A stretch of DNA of 64,000 nt, taken from contig NZ_RYZK01000005.1 in NCBI RefSeq assembly GCF_003990645.1, positions 62,001 to 126,000 on the forward strand, given 5' to 3'. The position numbers and the translations under genes are program-made. Positions 35,528-46,275 of the stretch are shown piece after piece. Positions within the stretch are counted from its first letter, which is position 1, and every line of letters begins with the position of its first letter. The stretch comes from Shimia sediminis. GTDB lineage: Bacteria > Pseudomonadota > Alphaproteobacteria > Rhodobacterales > Rhodobacteraceae. The notes under the pieces were generated by a model, which saw only the letters and a program-made list of their open reading frames with translations, searched no databases and had not been told where the DNA came from.

Positions 35528-36883
35528 ATGGAAACGAAAACACAATTGGCAAAGCTGGGTCTATTTGACGCGAAAGTCCCGCGTTATACGAGTTACCCAA
35601 CCGCCCCGCACTTCAAAAACGATGTCACGCCGGACCTCTTCGGCGACTGGATACGTGCCGTTAAAGAAGATTCGCAGATATCTCTTTATATTCACGTGCC
35701 GTTCTGCCGCCGCCTGTGCTGGTTTTGTGCCTGCCGCACGCAGGGCACTGCCAGCGCCTCTCCGGTTGCCGCGTACGTCGAAACACTGAAACAGGAACTG
35801 GCGATTCTCAAGAATCACCTGGCAGATGGCGTGACCCTGTCGCGCCTGCATTGGGGCGGCGGCACGCCAACCCTGCTTGAACCGGGTATGATGGAAGATC
35901 TCGCCGGCGCAATCTTTGACGTGGCGCCCATGGCCGCCGACGGGGAGTTCTCGGTCGAGATTGATCCCAACGAAGTCGATGATGCCCGCCTCCAGACCCT
36001 GGCCAACGCAGGTATGAACCGCGCCTCGATCGGGGTGCAGGACTTTGACGACGAAATCCAGAAAACCATTGGCCGGATTCAAGGCTATGACGTCACGAAA
36101 GATGCCGTCGACATGATCCGCTCGCATGGTGTCAAAAGCCTGAATGCCGACATTCTTTATGGCCTGCCGCACCAGACACAGGCACGGATTACCGAAAGCG
36201 TTCAGAAACTCCTGTCGCTCTCACCGGACCGTGTTGCGCTTTATGGTTATGCGCACGTGCCCTGGATGGCCAAGCGTCAGCAGATGATCCCCTCGGACGC
36301 CTTGCCGACCCCGGAAGAACGCCTGGACCTGTTCGAGACGGCCCGCAAACTTTTCCTGTGGGACAATTACGACGAAATCGGGATCGACCACTTTGCCACC
36401 AAGGAAGATGGCCTGTCTGTTGCCTTGCGCAACGGAACTCTGCGTCGCAATTTCCAGGGGTATACGGATGACCTCGCCGAGGTGCTGATTGGTGTCGGCG
36501 CTTCGTCCATTGCGAAGTTTCCACAAGGTTTTGCCCAGAACAACCCGTCCACCTCGGCCCACACTGCGGCGATACGCGACGGCAAGTTTTCGACCAGCCG
36601 GGGGCACGCATTCCGCGGCGAAGACAAGCTGCGTTCGCGGATGATCGAAGCGCTGATGTGTGATTTTGCCATCAACAACCAGGAAATCCGTGACACCTTT
36701 GGGATTTCTCAGGCAAAGCTGCAAGAGCTGTACCGCCCCATGTTGGAACAGTTCCCGAACATGCTGACACTCACGGACGAACAGCTTTTCATCCCCGAAG
36801 CGGCGCGGCCCCTGACGCGGATGATGGCGCGGGCGCTCGATGCTTACGACATGGATTCAGCAGGCCACAGCTCGGCGATCTAA
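35528..36883 (+). CDS. hemN: Oxygen-independent coproporphyrinogen III oxidase
   Basis: 451 residues. Radical SAM enzyme with Cys60, Cys64 and Cys67 (CRRLCWFC), GGGTPTLLEP and the anaerobic decarboxylation role. Together with hemF the organism can make heme with or without O2. Next to fnrL and an FNR box, as in Rhodobacter. Confidence 0.96.
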   Translation: METKTQLAKLGLFDAKVPRYTSYPTAPHFKNDVTPDLFGDWIRAVKEDSQISLYIHVPFCRRLCWFCACRTQGTASASPVAAYVETLKQELAILKNHLADGVTLSRLHWGGGTPTLLEPGMMEDLAGAIFDVAPMAADGEFSVEIDPNEVDDARLQTLANAGMNRASIGVQDFDDEIQKTIGRIQGYDVTKDAVDMIRSHGVKSLNADILYGLPHQTQARITESVQKLLSLSPDRVALYGYAHVPWMAKRQQMIPSDALPTPEERLDLFETARKLFLWDNYDEIGIDHFATKEDGLSVALRNGTLRRNFQGYTDDLAEVLIGVGASSIAKFPQGFAQNNPSTSAHTAAIRDGKFSTSRGHAFRGEDKLRSRMIEALMCDFAINNQEIRDTFGISQAKLQELYRPMLEQFPNMLTLTDEQLFIPEAARPLTRMMARALDAYDMDSAGHSSAI

Positions 36884-36903
36884 GCCGGGCTGGGCCACAA
36901 CGG

Positions 36904-37812
36904 ATGCGACTGGCAAGCTTTAACGTGCAGAACATGCGGCTGCGCGGGCCATCCTTGGATGGTGCGCGTGACCGCGACCTGCCTGCCGATCTTGGGTCGG
37001 CCGCGAAGACCCTCGATTCGTATGATCGCGATCTGACCGCTGACGTTCTGGCCGAAGCGGATGCGGATGTGGTGGCTCTGCAGGAAGTGTTCGATCAGGC
37101 CACACTGGACCACTTTCACGACTCCCTGCTGGCGCCACGGATCACACGCCCCTACCCCTACCGATATTGTCTGCCCGGCAATGACGGGCGCGGGTTGGAC
37201 ATCGCTGTCATGTCACGCCAGGCACCTCTTGCAATTACTAGCCACGCCGACCTGACACCCGCACGTGCGGGCCTCCCCCCAGCCAACGTGCTTGGCCCCG
37301 AAATCCCGATCTTTCGCCGCGACTGTCTCGAAGTCACGCTATCCGCGCTCACGTTGTTCATTTGCCATTTCAAAGCGCCCTACCCGGAAAATGCCAGAAC
37401 ATCCGAGATTCGCCACTTTGAGGCCCTGGCCGTGCGCCAGATCATCGAAAGCCGCTTTGCTGACACGGACTCCGCCATGTGGCTGGTTCTTGGCGATCTC
37501 AACGAAGGACGCTCTGGACATAACAACATCGCCCCTCTGCGTGGACGCTTTTCAACCGACCTGATGGCGCGGCTGCCAACCCACGAGCGATGGAGCTATT
37601 ATGGCAACGAAGGCAACTTCTATGCCGCTCCGGACGTCATGCTTGCGTCACCTGCACTGGCTGCACGATGCCCGGATGCCGTGCCGCGGTTGATCCGCTT
37701 GGGCCTTGGCTATGAAGCAACGCGTCACAGGGGCCCCCGGCTGGATACAGTTGGCAAACACCGCCCACATGCCAGTGACCACGCTGCTGTGGTTATTGAC
37801 TTGCCCCTGTAA
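36904..37812 (+). CDS. Endonuclease/exonuclease/phosphatase-fold protein
   Basis: 302 residues. The N-terminal SFNVQNMRLRG (conserved Asn), the Glu in VVALQEVFDQ, VLGDLNEGRS and HASDHAAVVID near the end are the catalytic motifs of the EEP superfamily. No signal peptide. Nuclease or phosphodiesterase, substrate unknown. Confidence 0.8.
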   Translation: MRLASFNVQNMRLRGPSLDGARDRDLPADLGSAAKTLDSYDRDLTADVLAEADADVVALQEVFDQATLDHFHDSLLAPRITRPYPYRYCLPGNDGRGLDIAVMSRQAPLAITSHADLTPARAGLPPANVLGPEIPIFRRDCLEVTLSALTLFICHFKAPYPENARTSEIRHFEALAVRQIIESRFADTDSAMWLVLGDLNEGRSGHNNIAPLRGRFSTDLMARLPTHERWSYYGNEGNFYAAPDVMLASPALAARCPDAVPRLIRLGLGYEATRHRGPRLDTVGKHRPHASDHAAVVIDLPL

Positions 37813-37837
37813 GAAAGCGTTTCGAAACCGCGGTCCC

Positions 37838-39436
37838 CTAATCCGGGTGGTCTATCAGATCCGGTGCCGCTGCCAGCAGATTGCGTGTGTATTCAGTCTG
37901 CGGGTTTTCGAACAACTCCTTGGCCGCGCCCTGCTCGACCACATCCCCGGCCTTCATCACCATGATCTTGTGGCTCATCGCGCGCACCACATGCAGGTCG
38001 TGGCTGATAAACAGGTAAGCCAACCCATACTTCCGCTGCAATGCCCTCAGCAGGTCAACGATCTGCACCTGCACCGTCATGTCGAGCGCCGAGGTCGGCT
38101 CGTCCAGCACTACCAGCTTGGGTCGCAGGATCATGGCCCGCGCGATGGCGATACGCTGCCGTTGGCCACCGGAAAACTCGTGCGGGTAACGGTCCATCGT
38201 GGCCGGGTCCAGCCCGACCTCTTCCATGACCTCTGCCACAAGATCCCGCTCTTCGCGCCCGTCCGGCTTTCCGTGCACGCCCAGGCCCTCGGCAATGATC
38301 TGTTCGCAGGTCATGCGCGGGCTGAGACTGCCGAACGGGTCCTGAAACACGATCTGCATATCCTTGCGCAGATCGCGCAAATGCTTGGTCGACCAACCGC
38401 GCACGTCCTGTCCGTCAAAGGTGATCCCACCTTCCGACGCGATAAGCCGCATGATCGCCAGCGCCACCGTGGTCTTGCCCGAGCCGGATTCGCCGACGAT
38501 CCCCAGCGTCTCTCCGGCGCGTACCGAAATGGTCGCGTCATTCACCGCCTTGATATGCCCCACCGTGCGCCGGAAGAACCCGCGCTGGATCGGGAACCAA
38601 ACCTTGAGGTGTTCTGTTTCCGCCATCACCGGTGCATCCGCGTCAACCGGGTCCGGCGCGCCCACGGCACGGGCACTCAACAGCTTGCGCGTATAGGGAT
38701 GCTGGGGGTTGGCAAAAATCTCGTCGACCGGCCCGGCCTCAACAATCTCGCCGTCCTTCATCACACAGACCTTGTCAGCGATCCGCTGCACAATCCCAAG
38801 GTCATGGGTGATAAACAACAGCCCCATATCTTCGGACTTTTTCAACTCTGCCAAAAGTTCCAGAATCTGCGCCTGAATGGTCACGTCCAACGCTGTTGTC
38901 GGCTCATCCGCGATCAGAATGTCAGGTTTGTTGGCCAGCGCCATGGCAATCATCACCCGCTGGCGTTGTCCGCCCGAAAGCTGGTGCGGATATGCCCCCA
39001 GGCGGCTCTCCGGATCACGGATGCCCACTTTGGTCATCAGCTCAACAATCCGCGCCCGTGCACCTTCACCCGCTATGCCCTGGTGCAGGGCAAGCGACTC
39101 GGCCAGCTGCCTTTCCAGCGTATGCAGCGGGTTGAGTGAGGTCATCGGTTCCTGAAAAATGAACGAGATGTCGTTGCCGCGCACCTTGCGCAGCATACGC
39201 TCATCCGCGCCCACCATCTGTTGACCGTCATAGGTGATATCACCGGTAATCGTCGCGCTGGCGGGCAATAGCGAAACCGTCGAGAGCGCGGTTACCGATT
39301 TGCCCGAGCCGGACTCGCCCACCAGAGCAACCGTTTCGCCACGATCTACGGTGAACGACACCCCCCGGACCGCCTCAACGCTTTCGCCATCCTGCCGGAA
39401 ACTGACGCGCAGATCCTTGACCTCGAGCATCGTCAT
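37838..39436 (-). CDS. yejF: ABC transporter ATP-binding protein, double-domain (YejF type)
   Basis: 532 residues with two fused ATPase domains, each with Walker A (GESGSGKSV, GESGSGKTT), LSGGQRQR and FSGGQRQR signatures and Walker B (LIADEPTTALD, VLDEPTSALD). It is the energising part of the YejABEF oligopeptide/microcin C importer. Confidence 0.93.
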   Translation of the reverse strand: MTMLEVKDLRVSFRQDGESVEAVRGVSFTVDRGETVALVGESGSGKSVTALSTVSLLPASATITGDITYDGQQMVGADERMLRKVRGNDISFIFQEPMTSLNPLHTLERQLAESLALHQGIAGEGARARIVELMTKVGIRDPESRLGAYPHQLSGGQRQRVMIAMALANKPDILIADEPTTALDVTIQAQILELLAELKKSEDMGLLFITHDLGIVQRIADKVCVMKDGEIVEAGPVDEIFANPQHPYTRKLLSARAVGAPDPVDADAPVMAETEHLKVWFPIQRGFFRRTVGHIKAVNDATISVRAGETLGIVGESGSGKTTVALAIMRLIASEGGITFDGQDVRGWSTKHLRDLRKDMQIVFQDPFGSLSPRMTCEQIIAEGLGVHGKPDGREERDLVAEVMEEVGLDPATMDRYPHEFSGGQRQRIAIARAMILRPKLVVLDEPTSALDMTVQVQIVDLLRALQRKYGLAYLFISHDLHVVRAMSHKIMVMKAGDVVEQGAAKELFENPQTEYTRNLLAAAPDLIDHPD

Positions 39437-40539
39437 GAAAAGGTCTTCCTTGGGTCAAAGGCATCGCGCACCCCTTCAAAAATGAAGACCAAGAGCGACA
39501 GCATGATGGCAAAGGTAAAAAACGCTGTAAAGGCCAGCCACGGCGCCTGCAGGTTTTGTTTGGCCTGCAGCGTCAATTCTCCCAAAGACGGGGCCGTCGA
39601 TGGCAGGCCAAAGCCAAGAAAGTCAAGCCCGGCAAGGGTCGAGATCGTGCCTGTCACGATAAAGGGCAACATGGTCAGCGTGGCCACCATCGCATTCGGC
39701 AACATGTGGCGGAACATGATGACGCGGTTTGAAACGCCCAGCGCCTTGGCCGCGCGCACGTACTCCAGGTTCCTCGCCCGCAGGAACTCGGCCCGCACGA
39801 CACCCACCAGTGCGGTCCAGCCAAACAGGATGGTCAAAAAGACCAGCAGCCAGAAACTGCGCCCCAGAATGGCAAAGAGAATGATGATGACATAAAGACT
39901 GGGAGTCGAACTCCAGATCTCAATGATGCGCTGAAATATCAGGTCGATCCACCCGCCGAAATAACCCTGTACAGCGCCGGCAACAATACCGATGGCACTG
40001 GCGCTAATGGTGACGATTAGTGTGAACAGGATCGACAATCGGAAGCCATAAATCACCCGCGCCAGCACGTCGCGCTTGCGATCATCGGTGCCCAGCCAGT
40101 TCTGTGCACTGGGCGGCAAGGGCGCGGCACCGGGACGGTCCACATGGGTATCAAAGGAATAGGGAATGAGCGGCCAAAGCGTCCACCCCTTTTGAAAACC
40201 ATCTGCTTTGAAACTGCCCGCAGCGACCTGTCCGATGATGTCTTCGGGTGCGTCAAAGCAATCCTCGACGCCGCCGGTTTCAATCAGGCATTGCACAACG
40301 GGATCACGGTAATCCGCCTCGGTTTTGAAGTCACCGCCAAAGGTCGTTTCGGGATAGAACTTTGCAATTGGCACGAAATAGTCGCCGCGATAACTCACCA
40401 GGATCGGCTTGTCATTGGCCAGAACCTCGGCAAACAGCGTGATGGTAAAGGTGATCAGGAAGATGATCAGCGACCAGTACGCGCGTCGATTGCGTTTGAA
40501 ATTGGTCCAGCGTCGTTGATTGAGAGGGGAAAGTGCCAT
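39433..40539 (-). CDS. yejE: ABC transporter permease YejE
   Basis: 368 residues. N-terminal membrane helix, a periplasmic insert and a DppC-like permease core with the EAA-type loop YVRAAKALGVSNRVIMFRHM. Overlaps yejF by four bases. Confidence 0.92.
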   Translation of the reverse strand: MALSPLNQRRWTNFKRNRRAYWSLIIFLITFTITLFAEVLANDKPILVSYRGDYFVPIAKFYPETTFGGDFKTEADYRDPVVQCLIETGGVEDCFDAPEDIIGQVAAGSFKADGFQKGWTLWPLIPYSFDTHVDRPGAAPLPPSAQNWLGTDDRKRDVLARVIYGFRLSILFTLIVTISASAIGIVAGAVQGYFGGWIDLIFQRIIEIWSSTPSLYVIIILFAILGRSFWLLVFLTILFGWTALVGVVRAEFLRARNLEYVRAAKALGVSNRVIMFRHMLPNAMVATLTMLPFIVTGTISTLAGLDFLGFGLPSTAPSLGELTLQAKQNLQAPWLAFTAFFTFAIMLSLLVFIFEGVRDAFDPRKTFS

Positions 40540-40541
40540 GA

Positions 40542-41627
40542 CTATCCCTCCCGCTTTTCAAAGTCGATGCGCGGATCAACGATCACGTACATCAGGTCAG
40601 ACAGAATGCCGACAACAAGGCCGATCAAGCCAAAGATAAACAGCGTGCCAAACACCACCGGATAATCCCGCGCCACGGCCGCCTCAAACCCGAGACGGCC
40701 AAGACCGTCCAGCGAAAAGATCGTCTCGATCAGCACCGAGCCGCCAAAGAACACGCCGATGAACACCGCCGGAAAGCCCGCGATCACAATCAACATGGCG
40801 TTGCGGAACACGTGGCCATAGAGCACACGGCGCTCGGTCAGGCCCTTGGCGCGTGCGGTCATCACATAGTGTTTCTTGATCTCATCCAGAAACGAGTTCT
40901 TGGTCAGCAGCGTCAACGTCGCAAAGGCGGCGATTGTCGACGCCAGAACCGGCAGGGTGATGTGCCAGAAATAATCAAGGATCTTGCCCGTCAAACTCAG
41001 GTTTTCAAAGTTATCGGATGTCAGACCGCGGAGGGGAAATATCTGCCAATAGGACCCGCCCGCAAACAACACCACCAGCATGATCGCGAACAGGAATCCC
41101 GGGATCGCATAAGCCACGATGATCGCGCCGCTGGTCCATGTGTCAAAGGATGATCCATCCTTTACCGCCTTGCGAATGCCCAGCGGGATCGACACCAGAT
41201 AGGCAATCAAGGTCGACCAAAGCCCCAGTGTGATCGACACCGGCATCTTCTCGAGAACCAGATCTATCACACTGATTTTGCGAAAATAGCTTTCGCCGAA
41301 ATCGAACCGCATGTAGTTGCCGATCATCAACAAGAACCGGGTCAGCGGCGGCTTGTCAAAGCCGAACTCTTTTTCCAGTTCCTCGATGAACTCTTTGGGC
41401 AACCCGCGTGCCCCCAGATAGTCACTATCCGAGCCAAAGGTTTCCTCGGCAACGTCCTGATCTCCGCCGGCAAAGCTGGAAAACACGTCCCCCTCGCCCT
41501 GCACCTTGGCAATGATCTGCTCTACCGGACCGCCCGGCACAAACTGCACCAGCGTGAAATTGATGATCATGATCCCCAAAAGCGTTGGGATGACCAGTAA
41601 CAGCCGTCGAAGGATATACGCGCCCAA
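40542..41627 (-). CDS. yejB: ABC transporter permease YejB
   Basis: 361 residues. DppB-like permease with the cytoplasmic coupling loop [20 protein letters not shown]; a Yej-specific periplasmic insert follows the first helix. Two bases before yejE. Confidence 0.92.
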   Translation of the reverse strand: MGAYILRRLLLVIPTLLGIMIINFTLVQFVPGGPVEQIIAKVQGEGDVFSSFAGGDQDVAEETFGSDSDYLGARGLPKEFIEELEKEFGFDKPPLTRFLLMIGNYMRFDFGESYFRKISVIDLVLEKMPVSITLGLWSTLIAYLVSIPLGIRKAVKDGSSFDTWTSGAIIVAYAIPGFLFAIMLVVLFAGGSYWQIFPLRGLTSDNFENLSLTGKILDYFWHITLPVLASTIAAFATLTLLTKNSFLDEIKKHYVMTARAKGLTERRVLYGHVFRNAMLIVIAGFPAVFIGVFFGGSVLIETIFSLDGLGRLGFEAAVARDYPVVFGTLFIFGLIGLVVGILSDLMYVIVDPRIDFEKREG

Positions 41628-41634
41628 AAACCCG

Positions 41635-43569
41635 TTACCTCAGCGCGCCAGAGGCCTTGAGAGCCTCGTATTTTTCTTGGTTCTGCCACCAGAAATCCAA
41701 AACCCCTACTGAGTAGGGCGGCAGTTTTTCCGGACGTTCAAACATGTCGTAATAGGCAACCCAGTTTTCAGGGACATACCCGCCATGGACGATGATCCGC
41801 TCAAATCTCAGGGCGCGGTCCAGCGCGGTCAAAGCAATCAACTCTTCTTCGCGTGATTTGGTCTCAAGCGCGGCATCAATGATCGCATCCACCATCGGGC
41901 TGCGCAGCGCCGCAGGGTTGTAAGAGGACACAACCGCAGTGTCGGCGCCGAACAGTTGCTTTAACCCGGTGCCCGCCGAGGCAAACGTCAGGATTCGCGT
42001 GTGGATCAGATCATACTGTTTGTCGAGGAAACGCTGCTGTCCCTGTGCACTGTCGACCTTGTCTGCCTTGACCTTTATCCCCCAGTTTTCAAGGGTCTTT
42101 ACAAAGGTTTCGATAATGGCGAGCCGCGTGTCATCCCAGGTGGAAATCACCAGGAAATCCAGCGTCATCTGCGCGCCGTCCTTGTCCACCATCTTGCCTT
42201 CGTCGCTCACCGTCCAGCCAGCCTGTTCAAACAGTTTCAAAGCGGCGCGCTTGTTACGGCGGTCTATCGGGTTGGATGGGTTGGAACTGTGCGGCATGAC
42301 CGCTGGTTCGGTCAGCATTTCCGGCGGAACGACGTCGCCAAGCGATTGGAGAAAGGCCAGCTCGGCCCCTTGCGGGGCGCCATTGGCCTGCCAGTCCTGA
42401 CCTTCGACAAAGGAATTGCGCTGCGTGGTCAGATCGAACTGCAGCGACTCGCGTGTCCATTCGAAGTTAAAGGCAAGCGACAAGGCATGGCGCACCACGC
42501 GATCATCCAGAGGTGCCTTCATCGTGTTGAAGATCACGCCGCTGTTGTTGGGGGCCGTGCCGTCGGGGATGGCTTCGCGGATAACGTCTCCGCGCTCAAG
42601 CCCGGGGAAGTCATAGCCCGTCGCCCAGCGTTTGCTCGATCCTTCCGAGCGGAAGGTATAGACACCCGCCTTAAAGGCCTCGAACTCGGCGGTGGCGTCC
42701 GAGAAATACTCGATCCGGATGCGATCAAAGTTGTGCCGCCCGACGTTCAGCGGATGATCCCAACCCCAATAGTTCGGATTGCGTTCATAGACGACGTAGC
42801 GGTTAAACTCGTAATCACCGACCTGGTAAGGCCCTGATGCCATTGGAGAAAGCACCGACGGCTCATCCAGCCGCTCGCCGGTTTCATTGTACCAATCCTC
42901 GGAGAAAATCGGCGTGCCGCCGACCTGCCCGATCAGCGACCGGCGCGAGATTCCGTCGGCAAATTTGTACCGCAAAGTCAGGTCGTCAATGACCTCGACC
43001 GCCTCGATGCGCTCCTTGACGGAGCGGGCGTAAGAGCGGATTCCCTGCTCCAGAAAGAGGTTGTGGGTAAAGGCGGCGTCGCGGGCGTGGACGGGGGCAC
43101 CATTTCGAAAGGTGACGTCGTCGCGCATGTGGAACACGCACCAGGTCTTGTTGCGCGGGTACTCGACCTCGCGCGCGATCAGGCAGTAGCTTTCGGTGAT
43201 CGAATCCGCAGGCAGCCCGCCACCCCAGGGCATTTCGCCAAACATCGCTTCGGCCACGACACCCGAATTCGTCTCGGGGTTGCCACGCCATGCAAAGCGA
43301 TTGAAGCCGTCAAATGTGCCACGCGAACTGATGGTGATCTCACCACCCTTAGGGGCATTCGGGTTCACATAGTCAAAATGTGGGAAACCTTTGGGGTATT
43401 TCAGGTCACCAAAAAAGGAATAGCCATGCGAGCGAATGACCTCATCCTCGTCAGCATAGGCCGTGCCGGCGCGCCCGAAACCAAGGGCCAGGGCACTGGC
43501 GCCCATGACGCGAAGGGCACCGCGGCGGTCAAACATCGGACCCGCGATTCTAAAGGTCTTTTCGGTCAT
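41635..43569 (-). CDS. yejA: Periplasmic solute-binding protein YejA
   Basis: 644 residues. N-terminal twin-arginine-type leader ([18 protein letters not shown]) and a family 5 extracellular binding domain (DpA/OppA-like). It captures peptides or peptide-like ligands such as microcin C for YejBEF. First gene of the operon. About 330 bp of non-coding DNA lies upstream (43570-43898), holding the palindrome array and the cytochrome terminator. Confidence 0.92.
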   Translation of the reverse strand: MTEKTFRIAGPMFDRRGALRVMGASALALGFGRAGTAYADEDEVIRSHGYSFFGDLKYPKGFPHFDYVNPNAPKGGEITISSRGTFDGFNRFAWRGNPETNSGVVAEAMFGEMPWGGGLPADSITESYCLIAREVEYPRNKTWCVFHMRDDVTFRNGAPVHARDAAFTHNLFLEQGIRSYARSVKERIEAVEVIDDLTLRYKFADGISRRSLIGQVGGTPIFSEDWYNETGERLDEPSVLSPMASGPYQVGDYEFNRYVVYERNPNYWGWDHPLNVGRHNFDRIRIEYFSDATAEFEAFKAGVYTFRSEGSSKRWATGYDFPGLERGDVIREAIPDGTAPNNSGVIFNTMKAPLDDRVVRHALSLAFNFEWTRESLQFDLTTQRNSFVEGQDWQANGAPQGAELAFLQSLGDVVPPEMLTEPAVMPHSSNPSNPIDRRNKRAALKLFEQAGWTVSDEGKMVDKDGAQMTLDFLVISTWDDTRLAIIETFVKTLENWGIKVKADKVDSAQGQQRFLDKQYDLIHTRILTFASAGTGLKQLFGADTAVVSSYNPAALRSPMVDAIIDAALETKSREEELIALTALDRALRFERIIVHGGYVPENWVAYYDMFERPEKLPPYSVGVLDFWWQNQEKYEALKASGALR

Positions 43570-43718
43570 CTGGCCTCTCCTGCACTGCGAGCGTTCGCAC
43601 CGGTTCTTGTTGTTGCCCTCAAGCTAAGGTGCCTGAGTGCCGGGATTCAAGGTGAGAATGTGTAAACAGGGTGTGAAAAGACCGTGCGCAGCCCGTGATC
43701 GGCGCAACGGACAGGGTT

Positions 43719-43824
43719 TGACCATGTTGTACAACATTTTTGAAGCCGACTCTCCAAGTTGTACAACATTTTTTGGGGCGAATGACCAAGTTGTACAACA
43801 TTTCCATCTGGTTAATTTGTACAG
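43719..43824. repeat. Array of TTGTACAA palindromes with 32-bp period
   Basis: TTGTACAA occurs at 43727, 43759 and 43791, exactly 32 bp apart (about three helical turns), with a weaker TTGTACAG at 43817. Copies 1 and 3 are preceded by TGACCA, copy 2 by GACTCTCCA, each two bases away. Copy 1 sits in a 14-bp palindrome ATGTTGTACAACAT. Upstream of yejA. Looks like an operator array or an intergenic repeat; binding protein unknown. Confidence 0.85.
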
Positions 43825-43845
43825 CCTTTGCCGTCATCCGGACAC

Positions 43846-43880
43846 GAAAAAAGCCGCTGCGCGAAGCAGCGGCTTTTTCA
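43846..43880. terminator. Bidirectional terminator after the cytochrome c gene
   Basis: AAGCCGCTGC and GCAGCGGCTT, a perfect 10-bp stem with GCGAA loop, flanked by A6 and T5. It lies about 20 bases past the cytochrome stop on the minus strand. Confidence 0.92.
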
Positions 43881-43898
43881 GATCTCTGACCTTCTGGC

Positions 43899-44426
43899 TT
43901 AGTTGCCGATGGTCTGCAGATAGGCAATCATGTTGGCGCGGTCGGTGGCTTTCTTGAAGCCCGAGAACGACATCTTGGTGCCCGGTGCGAATTTCTTGGG
44001 GTTGGTCAGGAACCCATCGAGGTTTTCCGGCGACCATGTGTCGGCGACTGCCACCAGCTTGCCCGAATACCCGAAGCCAGCAACAGACCCCACAGCGCGG
44101 TTCACAACACCGTAGAGGTGCGGACCGGTGCCGTTGGCGCCGTCTTCCAGCTTGTGGCAGGCTTTACACTTGGAAAAGCTCTTGGCGCCTTTTTCGACAT
44201 CGGCCTCGGCCAGAAGCTCTTCGAGCGAGGGGCCTTCTTCGACTTCTTCGGCGCCGTGGTCATCTGCACCTTCGACCTCGATCACATAGGCCTGTTGGGC
44301 GTGATCGCCGTGGCCACCGCCACCGGTGCTGTAGAGAACTTCTGCGCCCCACTTACCCAACATGAAAATCAGCAGTGCCCCACACAGAGCACCGATAGTC
44401 TTGGTCATTGTCATCGTGTCAAACAT
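43899..44426 (-). CDS. cycM: Membrane-anchored cytochrome c (CycM/c552 type)
   Basis: 175 residues. An N-terminal uncleaved helix (IGALCGALLIFMLGKWGAEV), an acidic linker rich in Glu and Ala, then a class I cytochrome c domain with Cys87-x2-Cys90-His91 and the Met ligand in PGTKMSFSGF. It resembles CycM/c552, an electron carrier between the bc1 complex and the terminal oxidases. Gene symbol by similarity. Confidence 0.88.
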   Translation of the reverse strand: MFDTMTMTKTIGALCGALLIFMLGKWGAEVLYSTGGGGHGDHAQQAYVIEVEGADDHGAEEVEEGPSLEELLAEADVEKGAKSFSKCKACHKLEDGANGTGPHLYGVVNRAVGSVAGFGYSGKLVAVADTWSPENLDGFLTNPKKFAPGTKMSFSGFKKATDRANMIAYLQTIGN

Positions 44427-44546
44427 GCTACGTTTCCGTCTCGTGGCGTTTTGCCGGGTATCTATCCGCTTCCTCTTGTCAAAGGCAAGGTATAGTTACC
44501 GCGACCAAACGACCAATGTTAAGCAATTCGGCGGAAAAGACACGAG

Positions 44547-45383
44547 ATGACCAATCGCATCGCATTCCAGGGTGAGCCGGGCGCCTACTCGCACGAGGCC
44601 TGCAACGCAGCCTATCCAGATATGGAGGCCCTGCCCTGTCAGTCCTTTGAGGATGTCATCGGGGCCGTGCGCTCGGGCGCGGCGGATCTGGCGATGCTGC
44701 CGATCGAAAACTCGACCTATGGCCGCGTGGCCGACATTCACCGGCTGCTGCCGGAAAGCGGGTTGCACATCGTTGATGAGGCTTTTGTGCGGGTGCGTAT
44801 CAGCCTGATGGCGCTGCCCGGTGTGACCCTGGACGAGATCGACACCGTGCGCGCGCACCTTGTTTTGTTGCCGCAATCGGCCAACTTTCTGAAGCTGCAC
44901 GGCATCCATGGAGTCTCGGCTGCGGACAGCGCCGGGGCGGCGCGCGAGCTGGCCGAACACCAGACCCGCAACGAAGGGGTTCTGGCCTCGACACTGGCGG
45001 CTGAGATTTACGGGCTGGACGTGCTGGCGCAGGACATCGAGGACCACGGGCACAACACCACGCGGTTTGTCATCATGTCGCGCGAGCCGAACTATGAGCG
45101 GCGTGGCGAAATCGAGATGATGACCACCTTTGTCTTTGAAGTGCGCAACATTCCGGCGGCGCTGTACAAGGCGATGGGAGGCTTTGCCACCAACGGCGTC
45201 AACATGACCAAGCTGGAAAGCTACATGGTGGACGGCTCGTTCACGGCCACCCGATTCTATTCCGACATCGAAGGCCACCCGGACGACCCGGCAGTGCGCC
45301 GGGCACTGGAAGAGTTGGAGTATTTCACCAACTCGCTGGAAATTCTGGGTGTCTATCCGGCGGTTGAGAAACGGCACACGTGA
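44547..45383 (+). CDS. pheA: Prephenate dehydratase
   Basis: 278 residues. Converts prephenate to phenylpyruvate in phenylalanine synthesis. The N-terminal FQGEPGAYSHEAC, GHNTTRFVIM and the regulatory ACT domain (from about residue 190, containing the GFATNGVNMTKLESY ligand loop) are present. No fused chorismate mutase. Confidence 0.95.
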   Translation: MTNRIAFQGEPGAYSHEACNAAYPDMEALPCQSFEDVIGAVRSGAADLAMLPIENSTYGRVADIHRLLPESGLHIVDEAFVRVRISLMALPGVTLDEIDTVRAHLVLLPQSANFLKLHGIHGVSAADSAGAARELAEHQTRNEGVLASTLAAEIYGLDVLAQDIEDHGHNTTRFVIMSREPNYERRGEIEMMTTFVFEVRNIPAALYKAMGGFATNGVNMTKLESYMVDGSFTATRFYSDIEGHPDDPAVRRALEELEYFTNSLEILGVYPAVEKRHT

Positions 45384-45405
45384 CGGAGTGAATTTGGGCA
45401 CGGGG

Positions 45406-46275
45406 TCAGAACTGACTGCGAATCCAGGTTTTCAAGAGCTCGGTGCCCGGTGGCACAGGGGGCGTCTGGGCGGGCTGCACAAAATAGTGCGATTGCCCCA
45501 GGGACACCGCAGGGCCTGCCATATGGATGGCCCGGCCGGTGTCCATCGCCTGCGCCGCAAAGCGTTCGATGACCACGGCACAACCCAGCCCCGAGGCGAC
45601 CATCTCGAGTGCGGCGGTGGACGTGTCGGTCATCAGGCGCTGCCCCCGGTCGGTTGGCTGCAGGGAGAATGCCGACAGGTAGCGGCCCCAATGGTCGTCA
45701 AATCCCAGGATGTGAATGGCCGGGTGGTGCAACAGGTCCTGCGGTCTTTTGATTCTGTCGGCGCGCGCGGTGCTGCAAATGGGCACGATCTGTTCATCCG
45801 AAAGATGTTCGAGGCCCGGGCGGCTATGGGCGTTGGGCGCAAGAACGATATCCACGTCGACCGGTTGCCTGTCCGCCGGGCTTTGCCAGATGGAGGTCAC
45901 GAGCTTGACGCCGATATCGGGGTTCTCTTGCAGGAACCCGTCAAGCCGTGGCGCGATCCACATGATGAAGGCCATCGACGCCCGCAGCGTAACAGTGCTG
46001 GTCTGGCGCGGGCCGAACAACCCGGTGGTGGACATCTCGATCATGTCCAGTGCGTCGCGCACCTTGGGCAGATAGGCCTGCCCCATGTCAGTCAGTTGCA
46101 GGCTTTTGGGGCGACGCAGGAACAGCTTGTCCCCAAGCTGCATTTCCAGCGCCTTGATATGCTGGCTGACCGCGGTTTGGGTCAGCCCGATTTCATGGCT
46201 GGCCGCGGTAAAGCTCAGGTGGCGCGCGGTGGCTTCGAAGCTGCGCAGCCAGTTCAGATTCAGGTTGTGGCGCAT
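45406..46275 (-). CDS. LysR-family regulator, GcvA-like
   Basis: 289 residues. Helix-turn-helix FTAASHEIGLTQTAVSQHIK is typical of the GcvA subgroup. Divergent from the 2OG-oxygenase gene with about 130 bp between starts; it probably regulates that gene and the cysteine hydrolase. Confidence 0.88.
   Translation of the reverse strand: MRHNLNLNWLRSFEATARHLSFTAASHEIGLTQTAVSQHIKALEMQLGDKLFLRRPKSLQLTDMGQAYLPKVRDALDMIEMSTTGLFGPRQTSTVTLRASMAFIMWIAPRLDGFLQENPDIGVKLVTSIWQSPADRQPVDVDIVLAPNAHSRPGLEHLSDEQIVPICSTARADRIKRPQDLLHHPAIHILGFDDHWGRYLSAFSLQPTDRGQRLMTDTSTAALEMVASGLGCAVVIERFAAQAMDTGRAIHMAGPAVSLGQSHYFVQPAQTPPVPPGTELLKTWIRSQF

Noticed and set aside
43719-43824. Possible CRISPR-like array because of the regular 32-bp repeats
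   Set aside because: The conserved part is only 8-14 bp, intervening sequence is AT-rich and partly shared, only three or four units exist and there are no cas genes.
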